Both the position numbers and the translations under genes were made by a program. A model generated the notes under the pieces. That model searched no databases, was not told where the DNA came from, and saw only the letters and a program-made list of their open reading frames with translations. From Owenia fusiformis (lineage: Eukaryota > Annelida > Polychaeta > Sabellida > Oweniidae), in NCBI GenBank assembly GCA_903813345.2, contig CAIIXF020000012.1, forward strand, positions 4,879,318 through 4,943,317: a stretch of 64,000 bases of DNA. Direction: 5' to 3'. Shown here in pieces: positions 11,106-23,966 of the stretch. The stretch's first letter is position 1. Each line of letters starts with the position of its first letter.

Positions 11106-13020
11106 GAGTTCATATGTTGGAATATTGATTGAAATAATCCTACTTCATTTGGAATTATTCACAATTGCTGTTTTCTACTTTTTAAGTTTAAAAGAGGAAT
11201 CTAGTATAATAATTTGAGTGTTTTAGAGATCTGTTAATTTCAACAAATGAATGGATTAATAGAGAGAAACATGTGAATCCATTGAGGATTGCATCAAAAT
11301 ACCAAGCATACATACTCAAACTTAGCAAGAGCTGCTCAAATGTTTTAGATCTAAATTATGAACCCCATTTTGTACTTTCAGAAGATGAATGTATGTCTGA
11401 GATGCGATGTCCTGGTGTTTAAGAAGAGGAAATGTACTATTATGTGAGTATTAAAAATATATATTCATTCTGAATTTTCCTACATTTTATGTTGATTTAA
11501 TGTACTCTTTGGGTGTGCCTTAGTCCTTGATGTGTCCACCTTTCTTCTGAATGTATTGTTAGAAAGATATTTGTGTGCAATGATGATATGGAAATGATGA
11601 CTGCATAAGGTTGCAGAGATTTTTGGGAAGATGTTCTCAGCTTGGCAACTCAACACTATTCAGTACATCTTTTAAAACTAAAAAATGGAGAGAGCTGTTA
11701 AATGTGATGTTGAATTTTTTATAAATCAGATGGTTTCCATAAAGTCATGTTATTTTAAGTCATGTTTTTAATTGATCTGCATTTGTAACCATTAATTAAA
11801 GACCACAGTTTCTTCTATTTAATAGCATATTCAGTGTTCTCCCTAATTTTTCAAAAGTGAGCGGTAAAATTTTGAATGAAAATTAATGCGTGGTGACAGT
11901 ATTATTACAGTGGTGCAAAATTAAATAAAAAAAGTGCCTTAAAAAAATCGGCCATTACAAACAGTAACAGAGTAAAGTTGCAAATTACTTAATTCCACTC
12001 ATTAATAACGAAGAGTATCAGTTATAAGTTCTTTGAATTCTATATGTTATTTTCTATCAATATAGCTAGCTTCAATTAAATAATCTGAAAAAGCTCAAGC
12101 TAAATCCTAATTTACACAATGTTGAAAAACCTTTAAAGATTAAAAATTCATTTACTCTTTTAAGTGTCACAATTTTAATGTTAAATCACAATCAATATGT
12201 CAATAGGTTCATTTAATTAGATGCAACTGGCAGTGATCTCCCCAGCATAAAGCAAGATGGGCGCAGCAACCACCTGAAAATATGCTTGCACCCACCTGAA
12301 AATCAGTTTGCACCCACATAAAAATGAAAAAAATCATTGGCATATCTCACCAATTTTTGTCTAAATTGTGAAAATGAGAGTTTTTGCACCCACCTGAGTG
12401 CCACCCACTGAGATTAATTATGCAAATATACTCCAAGGCATTCAGTGATCTTCCCAGCATTATTTTTCAAGCAGGGGGGGGGGGGGTTATCAAGTGTTAC
12501 TGAGTTTAATTATCAACTCACATATTTGTGTAAAGGATGAGTCTGGATATATGCCCTTTTGGTCCCTCAGTTAAATGTATGTGATAAGTATATTTAATTA
12601 TTTTTCAAATTTTGAATTTCCCGCCAGTTTAATTTGAAGGGGGAAAAACAAGATAGCTGCCATTTGATGTAAGAAATATCAGAACAAAAGTAGCTTCACT
12701 TTCACAATGAGCAATGATATTTTCACAATGAGCACAGTTTTCTGGTTTAGGTTTAGACATATTACTCCCCCATCCATTCACCCCCCCCCTCTGTTCAATT
12801 TTGATTGTAGTTTATATTAGAATTACTTTAATTAGCCAGCAATGACATTCTTTTTGTGATAATATAAGTTTTGTCAAAATAATCCCTGACATGACATGTT
12901 ATGACATCATCCTGAAACACTTAACTAGTCTTTACCAAAGCTTTAAACACTTGTTGTTCAATTAGGATCAATTATTTTTTTCATAAGAGGTCCAAACAAG
13001 ATGTATAATGTTTTATTTCC
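11106..13020. other. Intergenic; contains a dispersed-repeat copy at 12225-12425
   Basis: No gene recognised. The 12225-12425 segment (agcataaagcaagatgggc, then several ttgcacccacctgaaaat words) is a diverged copy of the one at 14328-14515. G and C homopolymer runs occur at 12475-12487 and 12780-12790. Confidence 0.5.
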
Positions 13021-13170
13021 AGACTGCATCAAGAGAGATGATAGTGTATGGATCAGAGCTTGACTCATTGAGTGAGAATGGGTGGAGCCTATCAGTAAGC
13101 ACATCTAACACCAGAGTAGCCAACCTTGCCTCACAGATAATTTCCAGGTATTTTACAAAGATCTGTTATC

Positions 13171-13636
13171 ACTGGTAACCAACTCCGAAAGTCCAAGGTA
13201 CAATTTTTCTTTTTTCCTTATTTCACACATTATAGGCAGAATTACCACAACATTTTTATCACAAACCGACAACATATATCTATCACATATGTTTAAGAAA
13301 ATGTACATATTTGCGAACAAGTAGTTCAGAAGACAACTGAATCGTCATTTTAATTCCTCACTTAAGTTACAGAAACAATATTTTGAAAAACAGTTAAGAT
13401 CTGCATTTTTAACCAATATCATTTCTGTAACTAAAGTGAGGAATTAAATCGACGATTCTGTTGTCTTCCGAGCTATTTTTTCACAAACATGTACCTTTTC
13501 TAAAACATATGATACACGTTTGTGTGAAAAAATGTCGTGGGGATTCTGCCTACAACGCGTGACATTAGGAAAAAAGAAATATCATACCTTCGACGTTCCA
13601 ACATTTTGTTACCGAAACGAACCTTTTCAGTAACCA
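13171..13636. repeat. Foldback (inverted-repeat) element inside the pseudogene intron
   Basis: The left arm (ggtaaccaactccgaaag, an aatttttcttttttcct segment, ggcagaattaccac) is matched in reverse by the right arm (gattctgcctac, aggaaaaaagaaat, gacgttcc, gttacc). A nested pair, aattcctcactt / aagtgaggaatt, lies nearer the centre. Arms are around 200 bp and somewhat diverged. Confidence 0.75.
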
Positions 13637-14327
13637 TCGTAATCAAGTGGATCACCAGTGTGTTATTAATATTTTGGATATAAAAATGTGTAAAATTGCA
13701 ATATTAACACAATATTACTACATAATTCTTGTTTTATATTCTCACTTTTTTGATGAATATGGAGTGCATTTAAAGACAACTAGCTTCAAACCCTCACAAA
13801 ACTACATGCAACTGGGTCTTAGTCATCATAAAAACATGTCATTCCTCAAACACAATGAGTAACACTTAATTGTCCTGTAGGTACCATGCACTACTAGTTA
13901 GTAGCTGTAAGAAACAGTGTATGAAACAGGAAAAGGCTGTGATTGAACATGAGGGCTATGGAAGACTATACAAGGCTTTGTAACAGAGCCTAGATGACCT
14001 CGAGGCCAAACTTAGAAGCAATACATTCACACAGGGGGACAGATCGCCTGTGCATGCTAAATTACAGAATGTCCAGGTATGTTCAATGAAAGTCTGGATC
14101 TTTATTTCAATGAATAATTTTAATATTTAATTTCCAAATATTTTGTTATGTATTCATTTCAGAACTTACTGTCCTACAAGGAAGAAGAAAATCATAATCT
14201 TAGAGCTAAATCACACAAAGTTACATTTAATCACAAGTCTCGGGTATTTTCAATTAAATTTTTATTTTATACATATCTCACTGACATTATCCACAAATTA
14301 GTTCAAATCACTGCCATATGCAATGCA

Positions 14328-14515
14328 TACAGTCATCTGCTCAGCATTAAGCAAGAAGGCACAGCACCCACCTGAGAATTTTAGAACTGGCCTAATTACA
14401 TCCTCCTTAAAATTCATTTGCACCCACTTAAAAATGAGAAAAAATTGGCACATTTTACCAGTTTTGGTCTGAATTGTGAAAATGAGAATTTTGCACCAAC
14501 TTGAGAAAAATGCCT
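14328..14515. repeat. Dispersed repeat copy related to 12225-12425
   Basis: Shares agcattaagcaagaaggc, ttgcacccact, aaaaatgagaaaaa and aattgtgaaaatgagaattt words in the same order. No ends could be defined. Confidence 0.6.
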
Positions 14516-16684
14516 TATCTGGTGCCTGATAATTAAAATCCTGAAAATACAGCAAATTGCCATGTTTCTAGTTTTATAGTCACTTCAACTGATTCAATGT
14601 TGCAATTTGTGACATTGATTGATAGGAATCAGATGTATGATAATTATGTAAGTTTGGACGATCTTTCCAATGATATATTAAACTTTGTAAGATATATTTT
14701 GGTTTTGGCTGTAGAGGGGGGGGGGCAAGACTTATTTGACAGTTAAGAATAGCATTTTAGAGTCATATTACCATTTGAATTTTGGAAGCTACTCTAGCTA
14801 TATCAATATACAAATCTAAAATTTTACAAATCATGTTTTCACAGAACACAAGTAATTTTTGAATGGAACCCCTGAAGGATTTCTCATATATTTTTAGACT
14901 TTGAAGCTGACACTAATGAGTGAGAAAAGTTTGGTAGACAGAAGGAGGGAGAAATTCTCAGAGTTGTAGACATAGAGTGGTGACCCTCATTTTACCTGAG
15001 AGAAGAACCTTGTTTGTGAGAGATACCACATGGTTCTCGACAAAGTGGAGGTATGATCTGGAGATACTTTATATGATGCACTGTTACATTGGGTATTTTT
15101 AATATTACTTTATATGATGCACTGTTACATTGGGTAATTTTAATATTACTGGTACAAAAATAAACTTCAAACATTGGGGATTAGATGAGTATAGTATCAA
15201 TTGTCTTAAGGATGAGTTGTCTTGGGGATCAATTGACTGGGATGAGTTGGTTCTTGGCAACCAGTTGTCTTGGAAATTAGTTGTCATGGGGACTAATTGA
15301 CCCCGCAATCTATCGTGTACAAATGTAAATCTAAATCAGGGTGTTCCTCTAAGAAAGGGACATCCATTTGATCTAATTTCTTTGATCTCATCTCTCTTTT
15401 AGGATTTATTAAGGGAATGTGACAATGTATTGTCAAACCAGATTATCTACCAGGAGATATTGGACCATGCCACAGAATGAATAGATGGAGAAACCACTGA
15501 ATAACCTGGAGGGGGATATGCACACCACACAAGCTCAATTACTCAAGGTAAATTTTGGGATATTTTACAGCATGAAGCCGAAATTATACACAGGGTGTTC
15601 CATAAACATTGTATTCTCACATTCTTGAACCCTCAACTCTTATAAACAGATGTCTCAAAAGAAATTGTAGAGATTATCCAAAGTTACATTTCTCTCTCAT
15701 TTGTATGGATACTTCAGAAGATGAAAGCACAATGCAAACTCAACTAGAACAAGTGAAGGTCCATTTATTTACGATTAAAAAACCCTCCTGTAGTAATACA
15801 GTGCAAATGTATTTCTCTAATATATTTTACATTCAAAATATTACAAGTTCAATGCCAACAATGAATGAAAAATGCAACTCATTTAAAATTATCAGGTGTA
15901 ATTGCTCAGATTATTAAAGCTCAAAGCATTACTAAAAGCAAACACAGTGACTGTATGTAAATGAAAATATAATTTCTCCAAAAAGGATATTCCTGTACAA
16001 ATTGAGGATGGTCAGAGCCTGCTTCATACCATGCAGACACAGGGGGCGAAAACTCTTGACAAATTCCTTGGTATTGGGTCGAGACACACTCCGGCAAAGC
16101 CTTCACTACTATTATGAAACTTTGACAAAATGACTCGCAGATACCAAGGTCACATTAGAGAGCTGTCTCCTGGAGTTGTCACTGTATAGTGACCGCACAG
16201 ATCAGGTGAGAATGAGTACATTTATTCCAAAAGGTTAGGATATGATGCTTATTAAGTGAACTTTTGAACACTGATTTTGAGGAAAAACAATTCAACACTG
16301 AAGATTTTTTATGTCTCAGAGTCCAACAATTTATGCAATTTTTAAACTAACTCTTTAAATGACTTGAAATAAAACCAATTGAGGCACAGGGTGAGCCAAC
16401 AAATGTTAAAAACTAAGTCCTTCAGCATTGTTTAAGATCATATTTATTACCATTAAACCTTTTCAATTTTCTTCATCTTAGAAGTATGGCTATATTATAC
16501 TAAGAGTATATTTAGAGTGGATCACAATAATGGTATTTTTTCTGAGAAAATTCAAAATGGCTGGAATAGGCCATAACTTAGACATATCTTTCAAGTATGG
16601 TTACGTGATACTACAGTGGTCTATTTATTGAAGGGAAGAGTACGATGGTAAATATTACATTGTGACTGTACAGTTCATGATTTA

Positions 16685-17502
16685 CAGGGTGTCCAAAAAA
16701 ATAGGACCGTAAGAAAGTTGAATAACTCAGTCAATTTTGCATATTTTGCCTTGAAATTTGCAAATTATTTAGTTAATTCAATGTGAATTTAGTTGTGAAA
16801 GTTTGATAATAATCTACGAATTGAGTCAAAAACTACAGCTTCTTACAAAACATGCCCCAAATGGGCACTTCTCCTCTCTATATGCACAATTTAATCCGGC
16901 GAACAAAGTTCATCAGTCCTTTTTGGTTCGAAGGTGACTGGGGACATGCTATCACCATGAGCAAGGACCAGTAAGTTGTTAAATAAGTTTGGGAGGTCAC
17001 TTAAGCACCAGAAGGGACATCAAAAGAGATAAGCAGTGGTTTCAACAAGCCAATACCACCCCAACACTGCAAATGATATGCTGAAATGGTTTAGGCAATG
17101 CTCTGGTGGTCAGCTCATCAGTTGCAGAAAGCAAACCATATGGGCAGCTCATTCGCCAGATCTAAATCCCCAAATTTTTATCTTTGAGGATTTCTCAAAG
17201 CCAATGTGTATACTGACAGGCAATAACTACCCCAATATTTACCATCCACATTAATGTGTATATGTCAGGGTCATTAATAACTTTGTTTGCAGGATTCATT
17301 TGTGCATAGAGAGGAGAAGTGCCCATTTTGAGCATTTTTTGTAAAGTAATGTAGTTTTTGACACAATAAACAGATTATCATCAAACCTTCGAAGCAAAAT
17401 TCACATTGAATGAACTAAATAATTCTAAAATTTCAAGGCAAAATATGCAAAATTGACAGAGTTATTCAACTTTCTTACGGTCCTGTTTTTTTTTGGACAC
17501 CC
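16685..17502 (+). mobile_element. Mariner-like element with transposase remnant
   Basis: The left end is TA then cagggtgtccaaaaaaatag; the right end is the inverse, finishing ggacaccc-TA. The arms match inversely for about 200 bp (16685-16890 and 17290-17502). Between them a frame at about 17036-17254 keeps a degraded DDE transposase segment: SQYHPNTANDMLKWFRQ followed by AAHSPDLNPQIF, which corresponds to the catalytic-Asp region of Tc1/mariner-like transposases (HSPDLNP). The rest of the transposase is missing or scrambled, so the copy is not autonomous. Confidence 0.8.
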
Positions 17503-17567
17503 TAGTGTTCGTTGGGATTTCCTACTCTGTGTAGTTGCCAATTTATAGTTGTAAATTGTGAATTGCA

Positions 17568-18555
17568 GGTTCTACAACATGAATCAGAACATCCCCAGCT
17601 TCTGCAACAACATGAGTCAGAACATACTCAGGTTCTACAACAACATGTTTCAGAATATCCCCAGATTCTACAACAACAGGAGTCAGAACTTCACTAGGTT
17701 CTACAACAACATGAGTCAGAACATACTCAGGTTCTACAACATGAGTCAGAACATACTCAGGTTCTACAACAACATTTGTCAGAATATCCCCAGATTCTAC
17801 AACAACAGGAGTCAGAACATCACTAGGTTCTACAACAACATTAGTCAGAATATCCACCACTAGGTTCTACAACAACATGAGTCAGACTATCCACCACTAG
17901 GTTCTACAACAAAATGAGTCAGAACATACCCAGGTTCTACAACAAAATGAGTCAGAACATCCCCAGGCTCTACAACATGAGTCAGAGCATCCCCAGATTC
18001 TACAACAACATGTGTCAGAACATCACTAGGTTCTACAACAACATGAGTCAGAATATCCACCACTAGGTTCTACAACAAAATGAGTCAGAACATCCCCAGG
18101 CTCTACAACATGAGTCAGAGCATCCCCAGGCTCTACAACATGAGTCAGAGCATCCCCAGATTCTACAACAACATGAGTCAGAACATCACTAGGTTCTACA
18201 ACAACATGAGTCAGAATATCCACCACTAGGTTCTACAACAAAATGAGTCAGAACATACCCAGGTTACAACATGAGTCAGAGCATCCCCAGGCTCTACAAC
18301 ATGAGTCAGAGCATCCCCAGATTCTACAACAACATGAGTCAGAACATCACTAGGTTCTACAACAACATGAGTCAGAATATCCACCACTAGGTTCTACAAC
18401 AAAATGAGTCAGAACATACCCAGGTTACAACATGAGTCAGAGCATCCCCAGGCTCTACAACATGAGTCAGAGCATCCCCAGATTCTACAACAACATGAGT
18501 CAGAACATCATCAGGTTCTACAACAACATGAGTCAGAACATCATTAAGAGGTTCT
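17568..18555. repeat. Minisatellite, ~27-33 bp unit (ggttctacaacaacatgagt core)
   Basis: Roughly thirty copies with higher-order blocks that repeat almost exactly (18026-18240, 18240-18400 and 18400-18550 share the same succession of variants). Units are mostly multiples of three, so long frames stay open: NMSQNILRFY-type and VLQQHESEH-type on plus and VVVEPEDVLTHV-type on minus. The array begins right after an acceptor-like tgaattgcag, so it may have grown from an exon of the upstream pseudogene. Confidence 0.9.
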
Positions 18556-18559
18556 CAGG

Positions 18560-21190
18560 GGTTGTCAGGTCATGATAACAGAACTACCGCTTGATGTTAA
18601 GTATAATAACAAAACTGTATGACAGGAATGATTTTGAAGCTTTGTGTTTCCAGATGAAGAAGCTCTCTACATGTTTGCTCTGTGTTACAAGAAGAACACC
18701 TTTTCAAAATCATCTTCATGTTCATTGGGACAATGGCCTGGTAGTAGACAGGAAAATACTTTTGTCTTTTGTCTGCTTTGGTTGTGTGCAAGCTATTGAA
18801 TATTGATGAAATAGTGATCAGTAGAATTAATTAAGTAAATTGATCAGAACTCTTTGAATTTATAGTACCTATGAAAACATATATTTGGTGAAAAATATCA
18901 CTCTTGATAGCTAATGCATTTTTATAGTCTCGGACTGTTATTTAGATGTTTGTTAAAAGGTTGCACCGAATGTGTGCAAACAATCTTTCGTAGAAATGCC
19001 TTGTTAACTTTATGTAAAGATATTCATTTGCAATAACTTTGTAAAGTACATGTAGTCGTTTGATAAGGGAAATCTTAAATGGATGAATTTTGGTGCCCCA
19101 ATAAAAATGGTATAGAGTATAAGATTTCTGCTTGGGGAATTAACATGAATACTGTTATTTCAATACAGGATTTATCATATAAAAAAATTGGAGATTGGTT
19201 AACTCATTAGATTTGGAAGATCTTTAAGATATTCAATTAATGGTTCTTACACAGTGAACCTCTGAGATCAACAAGGCGTCTGTTGTTGGTAAACATTGGA
19301 TTTCTTCTAAAAATTCAAAAATTGAAGTAGCATTAAGCAGTTCTGGTGTTTATTGTATTTTTGACTTTTTGAGGGCTTTCATTTTCATGGGGTTATGGAA
19401 ATTGTTTTTTCTTGTCAAATTTAACCAGTAATTGCAATATTCATTATGTAGGCATTTTAGTTTATGTGGTGTAATTACCATATTCTCTTAATAAATCCAC
19501 AGTGTGGTTTCCAAATTGAAATTTAAAAGTGTATGATGTTGAGAAAAATATCGACGATGATCCTTTTAGTTGTGATCACTTAGGTTCTCATACTCTACAG
19601 CTACTATTTTTATCTGCATTAAACATGTTGAAAATCATCAATCAATATAATATATCAATCAGTCCTGTTAATCAAAATCAATGTGTTAATATTGAGACAA
19701 AATTCAATAAAATAGTCACATTTGCCTCATTGGAATTGTGCGCTCATTAGATAATATGGTATATTGTTTTAGTGAACACCTCTCTTAGTTAGCACCACTT
19801 CAGATACATTTCACATCGAATCCTGTATATCATGCCCTCGATAGTTAGAAAATACCTATAGTGGACACTTTTTGTGGCTCAATAGGTGTTCACTATTTAC
19901 AGGTTTTACTGTATTTGAATTTATTGGAGTATATGTAAATGCGATAGGTCTTTATTTGTGATCGATGTACAATGGACTTGATGTTTCAATACTAAATGCA
20001 TACATTTTTGGCTTTTGCAAAATATATGTTGTCACTAGTCCACAGTAGGGTGAACTGGAATTAGCCACACCCAAAAATGGAGATAAAGTTTGTTAATGTT
20101 CAAGATTGAAGTGAGTCAACAGGTATATGCATAATTATAATACTTTATAAATCGCTTGATAAAATGAATAGTCACATGGGTTGACTTTGAAATGGCATAT
20201 GTAAATAGTTCTTTGCAATAGAAATAAATAAATTGTACATCAAACTTTCTTGATTAGTTTGTTTGGTCCAGACTTGAATACAGCATCAACTCCAAATACC
20301 ACAATGTAGTTCAAGGCCAGCTATTATCAGAAACTATAACATTAATTAAAACCTAATCTAATCCCAAATACCTTCGAACACGTAAACTTGAACACATAAG
20401 GACCCTAACTCCTAATTGCTATAGCCAATTCACTTTTGAATTTTGAGAATAATGTTTAATTCTAATTATTTGAGAGCCTTTATCGACATGAATTCAAACT
20501 GGCAGAAAGGTAAAAGGTCGGGCAATTAATCCGATTCATGAATACCAAGGGATGCTACATCCCGGGTTTAGAGTATTTTGCATTTCGTTCACATTATGGC
20601 GCCTCTACCGTCAAAAGTTAAAATAGCACTGGTTTCGAGACTATTTTAGTACGTGTCCACTTGAACCACTTGAAAACGTGTTCAGAATGGTGAGAAACTG
20701 CATGGTTTTGAAAGAGTTTTTGCAATGGTAGAGGGTCCTGGCTACGGGCCTGTTAATGGTAGATCCAAACTGATAACATGGTCATATGGGTGTCCTATAT
20801 CCATAAATACTCTGATAGGACGCCGTGCCCCGGGGTTTTCCGATCGTTTCGTTCAGTAAATAGCACTGGTTGCGAGACTATTCTAGCACGGGTTTCGAGA
20901 GCTATTGGCACGGGTTTCGAGAGCTAACAGCACGGGTGCTAAAAACCGGGTCCTGTCAATGTTTGCCATCGACCCTTTCTCAAGTATTTGGATAACTCGC
21001 TACTTTTGGCGAATGGGAAAATTAATATGTAAAAATCAATATGAAACGTAATGTCGACCATTGACCGGAGATCAGATTAACCTTCTACAAAAAAGATGAC
21101 GCATTTACAAAACAAAGGAGATTTCAACAAAACGCTCGATGAGCAACATACTGTATGTAGTCTAATGCGACATTAAGTTAATTGTGTACG
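18560..21190. other. No gene seen
   Basis: AT-rich DNA without recognisable coding. Near 20630-20940 the phrases tagcactggtttcgagact and cacgggtttcgagagct recur three to four times, similar to words at 6600 and 8220. Confidence 0.5.
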
Positions 21191-21198
21191 CTCTAATA

Positions 21199-22092
21199 CA
21201 CCCTTGGTATACGCAGCTAACGAAAATTGACCGGCACGGGTCAAAAGCTGGACCGGCACGGGTTAACGGTTTTATTTGAATTTAAAATAGCCATAACTTG
21301 CTCAATAATGACTTCCTCGTGTCTAATTTGAAATATATTGTGCCTCCCGACCGATGCTTTTAAGTACCCCAATTTTTTACAGATTTTTAAACGGACCAAA
21401 ACTCTCTAAATGCACATTTATGCTCTTTTCTCTCGAGAACGGCTGTCTCATTTTCACGATAACTTTTATTTAGTACTTCTAACATATAAGATCTATTTTT
21501 CCCCATCAAGGTATGATGTAAATGACATGCTATTTACATCTTGTGAGTTTCAATGACGCGCGTTTGATTTTATAAAAAATGCCAAACTTTGTGACAAAGA
21601 ATTTCATCCTGCTTGCAGTGAGAAGACGGACCGGTTCGGGGCAATCTGCTTGCAGAGAGAAGACGGACCGGTTCGGGGCAATAGCTGATGAAATTCTTTG
21701 TCACAAAGTTTGGCATTTTTTATAAAATCAAACGCGCGTCATTGAAACTCACAATATGTAAATAGCATGTCATTTACATCATACCTTGATGGGGGAAAAT
21801 AGATCTTATATGTTAGAAGTACTAAATTAAAGTTATCGTGAAAATGAGACGGTCGTTCTCGAGAGAAAAGAGCATAAATGCGCATTTAGAGAGTTTTGGT
21901 CCGTTTAAAAATCTGTAAAAAATTGGGGTACTTAACAGCATCGGGACGCATCATATATTTCAAATTAGACACGAGGAAGTCAATATTGAGCAAGTTATGG
22001 CTGTTTTAAATTCAAATAAAACCGTTAACCCGTGCCGGTCCAGCTTTTGACCCGTGCCGGTCAATTTTCGTTAGCTGCGTATACCAAGGGTG
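21199..22092. mobile_element. Large palindromic MITE (TA target duplication)
   Basis: 894 bp flanked by TA (21197-21198, 22093-22094). The ends are cacccttggtatacgcagct and its inverse. The two arms (about 420 bp each) stay highly similar to the centre, where agaagacggaccggttcggg is present twice in direct orientation. There is no coding capacity. The transcript would fold into a very long hairpin. Confidence 0.9.
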
Positions 22093-22099
22093 TAATATG

Positions 22100-23190
22100 A
22101 AAATGTCCTTTCACAGTATCACAGTTCGTAACCAGGGCGAGGGATCCATATCACGTGCTGCATTTATCCAATCACAGACTTCAGTATTGTTGTATTGGTC
22201 AAAATCTCGCCGGGAAGAATCAGTTTGTTGTTGTGGTGGTTTTATTGTTATATTTCATTGTTTTCAGCCGATTAAAGCTGAATAAATCCATTGAGAAAAA
22301 ATTCATTACCAATATAATACAAAACAAAATACGTGTATAGTTGTATTGTGCATACATGTTTGTTGAAACCGATCGTTTTAATCACATATACATATGAACT
22401 ACGTTTTTTAGAAAAACATAATACCTCCTATTCAACGTGTTGCAATTAATTTAGCAATAACCCTAACAATGTAAAATGATTTGATGATTCGAATTTTTGT
22501 TTTATTGTGTATATGATAAATATATATTAAAGTTGCACAAATAGTTTTAACTCACTTGACAACATTCAAACTAACGAAAATGTAAGTAGAAATTTATTGT
22601 CTCATCGTCGAGGTATGTTTATATAACTTGTAAACGGTGTCAGATTCTGACATTTTCAACTGGTTATCTTTTGCTGTTCGCCTTAGTTCAAGTTTTTAAG
22701 CAATTTATGAGATCTATTAACTTTATCGCTGCAAAAGAAACTAAAACTGAAACAAGGACGTTATCATTAAACCAATTTTTGATTACAGTTTCTGTTGATT
22801 GAACTGCAATAATGAAGGCAATCGATTAAATAGATTATTATTGGCCCACCCTGTAGTATGCATTTGGCAGTTTAGGCAAAACCAGGAATAAATGTCTTAC
22901 TTTTGGTAAGACAGAAAACCCCTGTTTCTCTCAGGAAGAAAACATTCATATAATGGTAAAATGATTATTTGTAAAAAAGATAAATAGATAGAAGCAAGAC
23001 AGTCTCATTTGGATAATATGGCTTATCTGACCTCAGTTTTTTCAAAACTGGCATAATATGTCTCAAAACCTATTGTGGATAAATATCGTTCAGAAGTTAG
23101 AAATTAATACAAAAAACATAGATGGGTGAAAGGAATAAATTTGTCGCTTAATCCAAAGGGATATATTAAAAATTGGACCAGAGAGTAGAA
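22100..23190. other. No gene seen; remnant of a tacagggtgggcc-type mariner element
   Basis: A terminal remnant ggcccaccctgta lies at about 22849. The 22980-23070 stretch (gcaagacagtctcattt, gacctcag, caaaactggcataatatgtc) resembles the arm of the element at 58969. No coding. Confidence 0.55.
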
Positions 23191-23194
23191 ATGA

Positions 23195-23365
23195 TTTATA
23201 GGATATCCTATGATTTTGAGGAATATCATTTTTATCTACGAGGTGGTATTGATATCTGCACGAGAGAGCGAAGCGAACGAGTGCATATATCAATATCACC
23301 GAGTAGATTAAAATGATATTCTGAAAAAAATCATAGGATGTTCTTATTATCCTACACTTACAAGG
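23195..23365. repeat. Hairpin repeat with gcacgag..gaacgagtgc loop
   Basis: Arms of about 70 bp (atcctatgattttgaggaat / attctgaaaaaaatcatagg at the outer ends, gatatctgcacgag / gagtgcatatatc near the loop). The loop holds gagcgaagcgaac. Similar architecture recurs at 42457 and 58375. Confidence 0.8.
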
Positions 23366-23614
23366 AGTGTACTAAATGTATAATATCATTGCAAAATGAA
23401 TTTCATGCCAAATAGAGTCAATTTGGCGGGAAATCAACAAGCGGAGTATATCGTCACAATATCCTCCGCATATTGGGTTTTCCGGAGTATATCGTCACGA
23501 TATCCTCCGCCCGGAGTATATCGTCACGATATCCTCCGGATATTCATTTTGCCCATAAATATCAAATTTATTTTTTAATGTTATTATACATTTAGTACAC
23601 TAAGTGTAGGATAA
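23347..23614. repeat. Inverted-repeat element containing three copies of a palindromic 27-mer
   Basis: Ends ttatcctacactta and taagtgtaggataa are inverse, followed inwards by gtactaaatgtataat / attatacatttagtac. The middle carries three near-identical units of cggagtatatcgtcac(a/g)atatcctccg at about 23441-23541. Confidence 0.85.
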
Positions 23615-23966
23615 ATCATAATACCAACATTTAAATGTTTCAAAACATACAGTATCTAGAAGAAAGGTTTAAATAAAAAAGAAATTGAGAATTGGCATTT
23701 TTGGGAACATATATGAAAACAAAGCAGGCGATGTTGCAGGATACAAACTTAATTGACGAACACCTGGTACATAATATGGGGAATGGAAACATGTAACTTA
23801 TTCTAAATAAATGATAAATGGTATTTGGGGTTAAGCTTATGTCAACTCCTATATTCTATATTTTTTGTGGTTAAATAGCATTTCTCAAAAATAAGAAAAA
23901 TTTAATCTTCACTAAGTATATAACAAAAATCATAATTAACAATTTTCTTTATTTAACTTCAGAGTG

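Larger units (their letters stand above)
13023..16205 (+). pseudogene. Decayed spectrin-repeat protein gene fragment (nesprin-like)
   Basis: Several exon-like blocks with splice signals: 13023-13147, 13881-14076, 14163-14243, 15403-15547 and about 16030-16205. The first two join in phase across the intron (LASQIIS then RYHALLVSSCKKQ), followed by VIEHEGYGRLYKAL, then a stop, then QSLDDLEAKL. Later blocks read DLLRECDNVLSNQI.. and LADTKVTLESCLLELSLYS. This helical, heptad-rich style with single conserved Trp positions is that of giant spectrin-repeat proteins such as nesprins or dystonin/MACF. At least three in-frame stops occur; two are TGA where such repeats often carry Trp. It is therefore probably a dead duplicate. 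Nesprin is a guess from style; membership in the spectrin-repeat class is firmer. Confidence 0.6.
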
